64,000 bases of DNA from the NCBI GenBank assembly GCA_034401795.1, contig CM067359.1:148193706-148257705 (forward strand), in the 5' to 3' direction. The notes beneath the pieces were generated by a model that worked only from the letters and a program-made list of their open reading frames with translations, searched no databases and was not told the origin of the DNA. Source of the stretch: Chaetoderma sp. LZ-2023a (lineage: Eukaryota; Mollusca; Caudofoveata; Chaetodermatida; Chaetodermatidae). The translations under genes were made by a program, and so were the position numbers. Positions 11,263 through 22,675 of this stretch are shown one piece after another. Every line of letters starts with the position of its first letter. Positions within the stretch are counted from its first letter, which is position 1.

Positions 11263-11958
11263 GTACATTTATAATGCGCTGAAATCCATGCATGTAATGC
11301 ATGCTCTAAGCGCTTACAATTGATATTTATGTATAAGCCTGTTTAAAAAGATATGTGTTGAGATTTGATTTGAAACTGGATAGAGTGGGAGAGATTTTGA
11401 TATCAAATGGTAAATTATTCCAGTTAGACGAAGCAGCAAAAGAGAAAGTTTTGTGGCCATATGTTTTTGTGCAAACGTTTGGAATTTCTAATAACATTTG
11501 ATCTGCAGATCTGAGTTGCCGAGGAGGATTGTATATCTGTGCAAGCTCAGACAGATAATCTGGCGCAGAGCCGTAAACACACCGATATGTTAGACTTAGA
11601 ATTTTGAACAGTATTCTTTGTTCAATCGGAAGCCAATGCAGATCTTGCATGACTGCATATAATCCGTAGTAGTGTGTGTAATTCAATGGTGGTGTGTGTC
11701 ACTGTCGATGTATGTTAGTTCACTTTGCGTTTATCTGTGGGCGTGGCTTGTTCATTTATTCACGTATGTCCTGGGCGTGTGTGCCCTGGGATCCTCTGTA
11801 TTCTCCTTTATGGGCGCGTGTGTATATCCATTTCTGTCCTGGATTGTGCTGTGTATATGCTGTGTCCTGGTGCGCATGTGGTATGTCTGTTTATGAACCG
11901 TGTGGTCAGTTGCGTGTGTCTTTCTGCGTGTGCTGAACCTCTCCCGTCCTCTGTATCA
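10996..11958. mobile_element. Terminal-inverted-repeat element, copy 1 (split, left end lost)
   Basis: Matches the intact copy at 12956-13573 from ACAACAAGTGACCGTGCC to CTCTGTATCA, but lacks the left 76-bp inverted repeat. It is interrupted by a LINE fragment at 11227-11661. Apart from that insertion the two copies are nearly identical by eye. Confidence 0.65.
11227..11661 (-). mobile_element. CR1-like LINE, 5'-truncated
   Basis: The minus strand encodes the C-terminal part of a non-LTR reverse transcriptase: LHWLPIEQRILFKILSLTYR, then KTYGHKTFSFAASSNWNNLP and SSFKSNLNTYLF. This is the common CR1/L2-group C-terminal signature. The 3' end shows the AAGCGCTTAGAGCATGCATT hairpin region and then an (ATT)n tail (11228-11262). 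The empty site in copy 2 (GTGTATATAATCCG) shows that TATAAT flanks the insertion on both sides, a 6-7 bp target duplication. Only the last third of the element inserted. Confidence 0.8.
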
Positions 11959-12955
11959 ATGGTACATGGATATAGCCACATGGACACACCAACACATATG
12001 GACGGACATAGAGACACACGCACACACGGACGCATCTGCATCAAGGACGCGCACACACGAACGCACGCATACGCTTGGCAATAGACACGCGCAGACACGC
12101 ACACGCGACGACACAACTCCGGAATACGCTGAATGACGGACACGCCCAGTAACACGTGACAACATAGAACGGACAGACCACGAGCCTTACAGCAATAAAT
12201 GGACAAATATATGCATAGACTATTAATCGACACGCCCTACATGGAACAAACAGTTATTAGTTGGAATGGCCACGGGCAGAGTATAACTCTTGCAATTCAA
12301 TGTAACATGCATGTTGTAATATGCTGCTTTACGATTGTATTATATACGTTAATTAGTATTATTCAAATTAGTTAATTATACTCATAAGACACATTCACGC
12401 GCATACATGCCCGCCATCACTTAGTACACACACATTTGTTGACATAACGACAATATCATATTTAAAAGTCAGACAGTTAGTTAGACAGGGAGTTAGAGTT
12501 AAAGTTAGACAGTGAGAGTTACGGTTACGGACTCGGACGGACTTCCCCAGCGGTCTCTGACCGCTAGTGACAGGTAGTGAGTAGTGAGATTGTCAGCTAT
12601 GTAGGCTAGTTAGCTGACTGGTCAGTTCCAGAGACGTACTTAAGGTTAACTTTGTTATATTTTATTATAATACTTCTCTCTTAGGAATCCATTGTAGTTA
12701 AGTAGAATAGGTTTAGTATAGGTAAGCGACACGTGACTAGAATTTGGAATTTTATGTGTAAACTATAGGATTAAGAAAGTTCAATAAACCAGCCATCATT
12801 AATAGAATACAGAATTGTGCCATCCATTCCACCCATCTCCGCTAGAAGGAAGATCCCGGTCGGTACGCGGGTTGAGACGGTGGCAAGCTAAATCCCTATC
12901 AGAACCACTGAACGGGGCCACCTGCCTTATAAGCACCGGTACCATATTTGGTAAT
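11959..12955. other. Unassigned, between the two TIR elements
   Basis: 11960-12160 is rich in ACACGCAC-like runs. 12540-12830 has a possible poly(A) signal (CAATAAACC near 12782) and reads like the end of an LTR or UTR, but no paired copy is seen in this window. Confidence 0.3.
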
Positions 12956-13573
12956 ATGATACAGAGGACGGGAGAGGTTCAGCACACGCAGAAAGACACA
13001 CACAAGAACACGCAACTGACCACACGATTCATAAACAACAAGTGACCGTGCCCAACGCCAAACTCCAACTGACTGCCGTCCCATGTTCTATTCGAACCAT
13101 GTGACGTCAGTCCATAGTCACGAACCTTGGTGACAAACAGTTTCATCTGGTCCATGCCAACACATTTTGTATGCACTGTACTTATGTATAGATTAAGTAT
13201 AACATTAAAGCATGGACACAATATATTCGACAATCCTCTTTCGTATAAGCCTATGGGTGTATATAATCCGTAGTAGTGTGTGTAATTCAATGGCGGTGTG
13301 TGTCACCGTCGATGTATGTTAGTTCACTTGTGCGTTTATCTGTGGGCGTGGCTTGTTCATTTATTCATGTATGTCCTGTGCGTGCGTGCCTGGGATCCTC
13401 TGTATTCTCCTTTATGGGCGCGTGTATATATCCATTTCTGTCCTGGAGTGTGCTGTGTATATGCTGTGTCCTGGTGCGCGTGTTGTGTGTCTGTTTATGA
13501 ATCGTGTGGTCAGATGTGTGTTCTTGTGTGTGTCTTTCTGCGTGTGCTGAACCTCTCCCGTCCTCTGTATCAT
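12956..13573. mobile_element. Terminal-inverted-repeat element, copy 2 (intact)
   Basis: A 618-bp element with inverted ends of about 75 bp: ATGATACAGAGGACGGGAGA on the left and TCTCCCGTCCTCTGTATCAT on the right. No transposase frame is present. The superfamily is not determined; the flank offers only short AT-rich candidates for a target duplication. Confidence 0.65.
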
Positions 13574-13864
13574 ATATCCCTTATGTGACAATGTGACCTG
13601 CTTTTGTAAATAAATCGAAATTGTATTGTAATTGTAGTTTGGTATAATGATATAACAATATAGTGACGATGATGGTAAATATATCATTTAAAAATCAATG
13701 ATAATATACAAAGTAACTGTCTTTGGCCACTATCACTTTATCGCCAGAAATGTTTTAATTTACGCATTGCAGGTATGCTTCATAATTCAATTTCAAAGCA
13801 AACACACAGGTAGGCTGATGAATGCTTTGAAATCAATATGACTTGATAGACAACATCATTTGCA

Positions 13865-14016
13865 CCTTTGATGGTCACGATTTTTAATTACCACTAGACA
13901 TTCTAGAATGACTGGTTTGTTTAATATCGAGCCAATCATTCCTGTGGTAAAATTTCAAATGGATATTCCTTCAGACCACTGCAGATTTTATTTTGCCTGA
14001 CTGGACCATTAAAGGG
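13865..14016. mobile_element. piggyBac-like TTAA MITE, copy at 13.9 kb
   Basis: A degraded member of the same family. The right end CCATTAAAGGG is followed by TTAA (14017-14020); the left end is eroded (tgcacctttgatgg). The central hairpin, with CATTCTAGAATGACTGG and CCAATCATTCCTGTGG, is retained. Confidence 0.55.
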
Positions 14017-14020
14017 TTAA

Positions 14021-16249
14021 CACAATATTTGTTGTTATTGCCTGTGGTATCTCGGTATATCTAGTTCACAGTGAAGCTATTGTGTATTCTTGTAAACATG
14101 CGTGTAATTACCCTCGCCACGTAAGGGAAAGAGGGTATTGTGATCGAGTGTGTGTATGGAGCTCTATCTCGAAAACTGCTTATCCGCTTTGGCTCAAATT
14201 TTAGCACGGAGAAGGAACTAGCCACGCCAGAGGATTTCCAGGCATGTGTGCCTCATAAAAAACTGGGCCCAGATTGGATCAAATTCTGGATCTATGGATA
14301 TCTCGGAAACTGCTGGTCCGTTTTGGCTTAAAGTTTAACACTTAGGATTCACAAAATCCGAAAAAATCAAAAATCAAAAGAAAATCTGGAAAAGGGAGGG
14401 TGAGGGTCTGGAATCTCTGATATCTCTTGTTTATCAGGTTATTATTTTTAATAAATCTATAATTTTTTCTGATCCATTTGTTTGTTCCTAAGATATTTAC
14501 CAATTTCAGCCATGCATACCAAGATTAAGTACTATTTTTACCACTTTATTATGTTAAATATTTTGAAACTAAACTGATTGAAAACAAAATGTTCAATAGT
14601 TATTGGGGAAAATTTGAATTTTCACCAATACAGTGATTGCCTTGGTTAATCTGTAAATTTGTTTGTCTGTCGGCTCTACGTTCTTGGTAATTGTTTAGGC
14701 TCTGCATATATTGTCTTATATCAGGAATCGCTAATCATACTGTAACTAAATTTGGACACCTAGTTACACCGAGGTAGTGCAATGACAGTGAGGTCACAAG
14801 GTCAAAGTCATCGTGACCTTGAGCAATATTCGATTTTTTTTCTCGTTAGGTTTTTCTTTAAGTTTTCGGTAAATTAACTCTGCGTGTTGTCTTATACCTC
14901 CGGATTTCTTTACCCCATTACAAACATATATGGGCACATGTTAATACCTATATGAAGAGAACGCATAATATCTTGGTCTGGCTGGCAAGTATGATGATGT
15001 ATCCAGTTCTCAATCATACTGTCTTTAATCCTAGATTTATTCATGAATACTCATTATTTCCTTGTATGTGCGTACACATACGCAAGAAAAAAAAATGCCC
15101 AAAATTATTGCTAATATTGGATCAGTGTACCCCTCATGTCTTGTTTCCGTATAACAGTGTTAAAATGGTACATGAGAGGGAGCTGGAAGATATAAACTAA
15201 CAGTCATATTGTCTACATAGAAGCATTTTTAAATTGGGTTTGGTGGACGTAGCTGATTTTTTCTTGAGGGGGGGGGGGGGCGGGGCACGGCACAAGACTC
15301 CCCCTGAAAGCTTGAAAAGTTTACTGATTAGCTTGGGGACATATAAGACTGGGCAGCCATTTCTCAAGTTTTCCCACGATTTGTGCTTTTTTGTGGGATT
15401 TGGTGGTGGTGGATGGAATGGACAGTGTAAGGGGTGTGGCCACAATAGGCCTAATATATTTATCATAATTGCTGGGGTGGGGTGGGAGTTGACTTGCCCC
15501 CTGTTCCGCTGATTATATTTAAATATATCAGAATCCATTTTGGATACAATATGACTAAAAGTTACTTTTTAACAAAAGTTATTTCCAAATATTCGGTAAC
15601 ATTTCAAGGTAGCTAAATATAGAACCGGTTGAATATTTTTGAAAACATTTTGACTCTCAGGCAGCTAAAGTTTTCAATCTCAGTTTTTAAAGTAAGCAGA
15701 TTTCTCTCTACACTTTAACACATGGTTACCTATGTTGATAATGCTAGGCCTATATCATGGGAGGTATGGTAAATACGAAGGTTGCTAACCATTTTGAAAA
15801 TGATTTCGCTGATTCGGGTACAAATATCCCTGAAAATTGGGGATCATTTAAAACAATTGTCCAACTATATATGTTCCAAATTTAATTTTTTTAAATCGTA
15901 ATTAGTTTTAGTCAACAGTGGTTTGTTTGTTGTATATGTAGACATGACATAGAGCAACAACAGTAATGAATATTGCTGACTATTTTGAAAGGAATTTCGT
16001 TGAAATTGGGGATCTACTTTGATAAAAATTTATTTTTAAGATGCCTGAAAATTTTAGTGGCCGCGCCAGCCGGGAGGAGGTCTAGACATAGCGCGTAATA
16101 GAGTATCCGCCGCGCTGTCTGTAGTCAATATAACTACCTCTATGCTCGCTACAGGCGTGTGTTGAATGCAATAATACATGTTATCCATGAGTGTATAAGT
16201 TCGCAGTCATTGACATTGTTTACAACATATATAATTAATTAACACTTAC
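14021..16249. other. No gene recognised
   Basis: Contains a degenerate internal repeat at 14150-14335 (TCTCGAAAACTGCTTATCCG and TCTCGGAAACTGCTGGTCCG), a G-run at 15270-15282, and near 15625 a sequence close to the family H core (TTGAATATTTTTGAAAACATTTTGACT). No exon of the integrase-like gene could be identified. Confidence 0.4.
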
Positions 16250-16562
16250 CAGAGAAAAATAAAAGCTGCTCATCTGTAATGATAAATTTCGGCCTTCCTG
16301 GCAAGCTGCTCGCTGTTGCGGAACATCTATAGGTATTCACCGCAATATAGTTGCCGTCTGTAGCATTACCGGCTCGGTATCTTTGTAGAACACGGAATGC
16401 TTGGGTCAACCGGGATATCACTTCTTCTGCAATTCCATGTTCTAAGCAATCCCTACATATACTTTCAATGACGTGAATTGCCGCATCAGCAAAGTTTTCA
16501 CCGTCATTTTCTAGCAATACAGACACTTCTGAAATTCGACGTTTTATTGCTTCTGCCGCCAT
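16250..16562 (-). CDS. Probable first exon of an integrase-core (rve) family gene
   Basis: Open from an ATG at 16562 for 104 codons to a strong donor, TCTG|GTAAGTG, in phase 1. The protein is mostly helical with no low complexity and ends in SSLPGRPKFIITDEQLLFF. A GRPxFxIxxxQLxFL stretch before a helix-turn-helix is what I recall from the N-terminal part of transposon-derived integrase-core proteins common in aquatic invertebrates and fish. No later exon (HTH remainder or DDE catalytic core) is recognisable downstream on the minus strand, so this may be a real host gene with distant exons or an orphan exon. Upstream of the ATG lies a GC-richer 150-bp stretch and then a minisatellite. Confidence 0.5.
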
Positions 16563-16708
16563 GGCTACGCCGATATTTGACGAAGTTCTCTTTTTTATAG
16601 CGACGGGAGGGTACCCAGTGAAGAGTTATCTTCTCTTGGATATAGACGGGAGTGGCGCCCTCTGTTCTTTTGACTAAATAGCTTATTCGACTTTAGCATT
16701 CATTTGGC

Positions 16709-17330
16709 GTAGTTGTCTGTTCTGTTTGCCATTGATGTCTGTTCTGTTTGTCATTGATGTCTGTTCTGTTTGTCATTGATGTATGTTCTGTTTGTCATTG
16801 ATGTCTGTTCTGTTTGCCATTGATGTCTGTTCTGTTTGTCATTGATGTCTGTTCTGTTTGTCATTGATGTCTGTTCTGTTTGCCATTGATGTCTGTTCTG
16901 TTTGTCATTGATGTATGTTCTGTTTGTCATTGATGTCTGTTCTGTTTGCTGTAGTTGTCTGTTTTATTTATCATTGGTGTCTGTTCTGTTTGTTGTAGTT
17001 GTCTGATCTGTTTGTCGTAGTTGTCTGTTCTGTTTGTCGTAGTTGGCTGTTCTCTTTGTCGTAGTTGTCTGTTCTGTTTGTCGTAGTTGTCTGTTCTGTT
17101 TGTCGTAGTTGTCTGTTCTGTTGGTCGTAATTGTCTGTTCTGTTTGCCAATAGCCTGTTCTGTTTGATATTAGTCTGTTCTGTTTGACACATTAGTCTGT
17201 TCTGTTTGATAATAGCCTGTTCTGTTTAACAATAGTCTGTTCTGTTTGACAATAGCCTGTTCTGTTTGACACATTAGTCTGTTCTGTGTGGCATTTGTCT
17301 GTTCTGTTTGACAGCGTTGCCTGGATTGTT
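16709..17330. repeat. 22-bp minisatellite with block variants
   Basis: About 28 units based on TCTGTTCTGTTTGTCATTGATG. The array is ordered in blocks: CATTGATG-type units first (16730-16945), then CGTAGTTG-type (16985-17140), then shorter AATAG/ACATTAG-type (17150-17300). The order suggests successive local expansions. It lies about 150 bp upstream of the integrase-like first exon. Confidence 0.9.
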
Positions 17331-17344
17331 TGGTATTTCTTTCT

Positions 17345-18646
17345 GGTCCATTTGAAATTAGACTGTTCCATTTGAGTTTTGTATTTTTGGCGGTGATGGC
17401 CTTCCATAATAGTGCACACAATACGTGGTATTATCACTACAGGCGTACATAGGCCTACCTGTTATGATATACACATATTGTGGATATCGGATTGTCGTAC
17501 GGGGAGTCATGACCCCGGGGACATCTTATATTTGCAGGATAAGACCCCAGTGACCCAGTGCAATTATTGTATTTGTGAATACCAGATGAGTTAATGAACG
17601 GATAACTGGATGCATCAACAGGGGCATCAGTCGATGCGAAACTGACGCGAAACTATAACGAAACATTGAGTGAAATTGGGTAGAATGGAGAAGGATCTAG
17701 GGTTGTGAGTCGATGGTATCTGGCGGTAATTAAAAGATGAAAGTTGTTGCTGTAGCAGCGGCACAACCTTTTATGGTATTCGGCAGAAATTATGACCGAT
17801 AGTTTCCAAATATTCAGGCAGGAGCGTCGGTAGGGTGCTACAGACAGAGTACAAGTAGCATAGTCTGGATGACTCATAGAAATGACGTAGTGACCGACTT
17901 ACCGTGGGACCGTGATAATGGTAACCGAGTTTCTGTAAAAGCGACCAACAACACCAGATGCTGGTGAGTCAGGCGGGCCACATGGTCACCACGTCACCGC
18001 TACGTCACGGCACCCTTGTAAAATGCAGGCGCAAGCCTAATGAGCAAGGGGCCGGACAAGTTCGTGGTAAGGTCCGGCGCCAGGTAGAGTAGAAAACTAG
18101 ACGAAAAACTGACAGAGGGCGTCCGTCAAGTAAGCCATTAAGCTTGAGATTAGGAATAGTTGCCAAAGCAATATCCATCATTGAAACCGAAATCCGACGG
18201 ATCCCATCACTCAAGAACCAAATGATACTGCTTTGCCAATGTTCGGGTCTATCTTCGGAGTACGGAAATGGCCGAAGTGGATTGGTCAAAAGTTTTGTAA
18301 GAGTAGTAAGCAAAATGAGGCAAAGCGGGGGCTCCAAGGGTAGGGTGTAACAACCCGAACATGACCGTGACATGGCGAAGCAGTACATAAGGGGAACTTT
18401 CAAATTTGATCGGGAGTCCGAAAATTATTGCGCTTAGGTAAACCTAGCCTCGAATTCGTATAGTTCTGTGGAACTGAATTTGTCGAAATTCACACAAGTT
18501 CTTGGTGAATGGCTTTAAGTAGCCAAGAACAGTATTTGATAAAAGTGATTTAGCGAATCGTGAAAAGCAACTTTTAGAGGGTAGAGTAACCAGTATTCGT
18601 ATTGTACAAAAGTCAGTACTTCTTGGCTCAAAGTATTTTGATAATC
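17345..18646. other. No gene recognised
   Basis: GC content is somewhat higher and open frames on both strands reach 130 codons (18005-18403, minus), but no motif, splice pattern or repeat partner was found. Confidence 0.35.
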
Positions 18647-18740
18647 GATAGGGAGATATATCGGTGGTAGTATAAGCCACCCATAATTGATAGGGAGATA
18701 TATCGGTGGTAGTATAAGCCACCCATAATTGATAGGGAAG
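18647..18740. repeat. 42-bp tandem duplication
   Basis: GATAGGGAGATATATCGGTG... occurs twice in perfect tandem (18647-18688 and 18689-18730), followed by the start of a third unit. Confidence 0.9.
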
Positions 18741-20048
18741 TATAGGATATTAGTAAAATAAAATTATCACTTCGATATCCTCGAAGCAAGAGTTTGGGTT
18801 GTTGCTGAATAATTCTGGAATCGACGGAAGACCACCGTCACGAACCGCCGACTTCTATACCAGTCAGATCAGGCCCAGATACGAACATAAATATCGTGAC
18901 TTACATCTATACACGAGGCGAGCTCGTATCGATCACTTTCCTCGTCGGTAAGACCGGTTGTCGCAGCAACCACACATACAGGCCTTACCGCCGTGGGAAG
19001 CGAAGCGTTAATAAGTAAGAAGAATAGGTATCATAAAACTTCAATATGAACACATCACACCGACAGTGTCAGCTCTTCTCTGTCTATCATAACAAATGCA
19101 CCATTCAAGGACAAGAATATTTGGTAAATCCAAGGAGCGGGACTGTACATGTATTATATACAACGTGGTATACGATAACGTTAATGCGCTACCCACTGCG
19201 CCACACAAAAAAAGATAACCCAGGCATAGTGTGAACATGTCCCGCTAGAACGCGCGTGGTTCCTATTTTTCTCGCTAGGTGCACGGGTTACCGACGACCA
19301 ACTAGTCGGTTAGTGTATAACCCCCAGTCGGCGGAACATCCTGCTGCGTGAGAGTCTGCCCTATTAATGCAGACAGCCGACAAATTGATCGTGTCGGGGA
19401 ACGTCGGCATGTGTATGCCTAGCTTTACAAACATACACAGACAATCAGGCACAATGCTGACTGTAACTTCTTTGGTCATTGATGCACAGCCTTTGGCATC
19501 AGCGATCTATTTGCTGCCCTCCCCCCCCCCCCCCTATCACACTAAAGGAAACAGTACACCAAGCCGATCAATAGGCGTGACGTCGCCATGGTGTGCTTTC
19601 AAAACCAACATCAACGGGACCAGAAAACTACAATTTTATCAATCGCCAGTTATCGTACGTTAATGGACATGCTCATTGGTTTTTTCCTGTCGCTCGAACG
19701 TCGTTTGCCATGAAATTCCCTTTGGCCAATGACAATTCCCATTATAAGCATGTGACTTTACACACATATCCATATTGTCTATCAAAATGGCACACAAAAA
19801 CGTATGAACACAGTAGAAGGATAATGTGCCTGTTCAGGAATGGCAGCTCCACCCAAGTCCTTATGATATTTCACATGGCGATAATATGAATTCAGTAATC
19901 AGAACTAAATCTTTGCTTGAGCACTCTGACAGACAAACATTTATCAACGCGCGCCACACCCCAGCAGCACCCATCCCTCCTTCACGAGTTAAGCATTAAT
20001 TCATTCACTCACGCATTAACAATGAACTTTGAGTTTCTCCCTCCTTCT
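18741..20048. other. No gene; tRNA-like A-box fragment
   Basis: On the minus strand at 19176-19205 the text GTGGCGCAGTGGGTAGCGC resembles a tRNA A-box. No B-box (GGTTCGANTCC) or cloverleaf follows, so it is at best a SINE relic. The rest is unassigned. Confidence 0.3.
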
Positions 20049-20930
20049 CTTCTGTCATTCCATCACAACTTGCACACCAAATCCCTCAACCACACTTTCA
20101 TCCACTCATTTCCATGCTCAACATCCCAATAACACACTAATAGTACATTCGCATCCTCACGCACCTATTCACACGCTCACGCATCCACACACCCATCCGC
20201 GTCATCACCTACCCATCAAACCCCTCACCAACGTACCAGCCAGCTATTCCTATCACTCAACTAACCACGCATCATACCCGCACCCACAACGCATGTGCGA
20301 ATTTATGCACACGCACCCATGCACACATGCATGTACACATGCACGCACGCAGGCACACATGTACACACGTGCACACTGACGCCATCACCTACCCATGTAC
20401 ACCCTAACCCACTGGAAACATGACGCGACGATCATGTGGGACGAGGCGTGTTATACACCCGTTATACACCCGTGGTCTTTAAAAACATATTACGCTTTGC
20501 TCCATCCCGTGTCTTCTGTCGTTCCATCCAAACCGACAGACCCGCGCCTTCACCCACACCATCATCCGCTCATTGCCATTCGTTCCATCCTACCAACACA
20601 CTAATAATACCCTTACCTTCTCACGCACATATTCACACGCTCACGCATTCATCCACACCATCACCCACCCATCCATGCCCTCACCAAGATACCGACCAGC
20701 TAACCCACTCACTCGACCATCCACACACCATCCACTGACACCCTGCCCAGTGTACCCATGAATGAACACGCGCACGCACGCACACGCAGGCACACATCCA
20801 CATGCACGCACATACACTTACATCATCACCCAGCCATACACATCCCAACTCACTGAAAACATGCACGCGGCACGTGATGCACACGTCGTCTTTAAAAAAC
20901 ACGCTTACATTTTCGCACTTGTGATTTGTT
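20049..20930. repeat. Diverged tandem duplication, unit about 440 bp
   Basis: Two units (about 20049-20512 and 20513-20930). Both open with TTCTGTCNTTCCATC and share AACACACTAATA, TTCACACGCTCACGCAT, CCCTCACCAA, the ACGCACGC run and TCTTTAAAAA in the same order. The third boundary is TTCTGTCGTTTCAG at 20930. C-rich on this strand; no coding pattern. Confidence 0.7.
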
Positions 20931-21568
20931 TTCTGTCGTTTCAGTATGGTCGATATAACAACGAAGCGCAGAGCCTATGGAACTTGCAAACGATTGCTTG
21001 CGATTTGAGTCGTGGCCAGTCATATCACCGTCACTTAGTGTCACTGAGGCCCGATTTATAAGTCGAACTTCTCTTCTGCCATGCCAGTTAAATCTGCCTG
21101 AAAATGACAGGGTCCACTACATAAATCAACCAGTCCTTGTTAGTGAGCGCGACAGAAAGTTCGCCTTATAAAACGGGCCTAGTGTCGCATTGGATTGCGG
21201 GGCCCTTAATGCCTAGCGCACATTGCGCTGACACGACACAACGGTGGTGTGATAGAAAGCGACGCGTTATCGGGTCAAGTCGGTTTAAAGCACATCGAAC
21301 AAACTAAATAATACACCTTGACGACTCAAGACGACATGTTTAGATTTGATCCCCCCCCCCACCACTGTGAACAGTATGTGACTCGGCGCACGTATATGCC
21401 ACATCTCTGTCAGGGACGTCAGAGAAGCAAGGATGTGCTTGCCATTCTTGAATTAAAGGTCTTTTCCTTTTTCACTCGTCCACGTGCTCTTATTAGCCAT
21501 TTTCGAAGATGCGCTTGCAATCAATGAGAAGTGGAACATGTATTTGTCATGTGATTTATTTCAAATAG
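20931..21568. other. No gene recognised; flank of the retrotransposon
   Basis: No motif recognised. A C-run lies at 21350-21361. The retrotransposon's outer 3' LTR end abuts base 21568. Confidence 0.4.
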
Positions 21569-22675
21569 TGTACCTCGCGGGGGCATGCGCTGGTCTGCCA
21601 TGTCACTCCACTCACCCGCACTGCATGTACAGGATGCGCGGGAGGGCTGGTTAGCTGCAGTTCTCGGGGGTTGTGGATCCCATATCGCATCACTCCGGAA
21701 AGTACAAAGACTGGCCTCTAGATCCGGTGGAATATTCACGTCCCAGTGGGGGCCATGCGACCATTGCTGCCGAGATTGAACCTCGCTGTCTCGTCCCAAC
21801 TGTTGGTGTCACTGGTATGACGGTCCATTACTGACTTATGAGTATGGACATGATGGTATAATTAAACAGTCACAATTAATAACTATACAAACCATGCTAC
21901 TCGTTTGACAGTAATGAGCAAAATAATACAGTACATAGAGCTACTTGGTGTTCTTTCCACGTGGTCTCGCCTAAGGTACCACACAGATCTGTAAATTCGC
22001 AGAGGTATTCCCGCAAGGGAGCATCGCAACGAGGCTACTTGGTAGTTTACTATAAACTAATTATACCCCCTAACACACACAAAACATTGTTGTTGCGAGA
22101 GGAAAGTGCCTCGAGCGGGCCTCCATCACAGGAAAATGCCTTCAACGCCGAAGTGGACGAAAACTGCTGGCAAAAAGGGCCACTCTTTTGTTCAAACAAA
22201 AAGCTAAGTGCTGGTCAATCCTAGTGAATCCATAATTGGTGTGATGCACATTGGTTTGCGTGAAGGCGGGACGAATGATTTCCGAAGAATTCAAAGGTCA
22301 CCGTCTTATGTAGGTCCAAAAATACTGCATTGGTAGATGCCGCTTTATTTATGTGGGCATTCTGCTACATTCTAACCTATCATTTGGTTATTAGACACGA
22401 ACCAAGCTTTGGCCGCAAGTGGCAGTAATTCCTACCTATCTGTAGACACATATATCTGACTGGCGAGGATGCCCAGCTTCCCGAAGGTCGCCACGCATAG
22501 CTTCTTCCTAAAAAAGACAGCGTGTGTACATGTTACTGAGCAATAGTTTCCGAATCACACGACGATCCGGTCACCACCGTCCCACAACCATATATAACAT
22601 CACTAGGACAAGTTACAGGTCACAAAAGCAATTTTAGAAAGCGCATTATCATTTACAGTGGGGAGTAAGAGACAA

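Noticed and set aside
16709..17330. CRISPR-like array
   Set aside because: The 22-bp units are contiguous with no unique spacers, in a eukaryotic context; it is a minisatellite.
19170..19210. tRNA gene on the minus strand
   Set aside because: An A-box-like GTGGCGCAGTGGGTAGCGC is present, but there is no B-box, no anticodon stem and no acceptor pairing.
20029..20738. His/Thr/Pro-rich frames over 19.9-20.8 kb
   Set aside because: They lie on a C-rich tandem duplication and change frame between the two units, so they are not conserved as coding.
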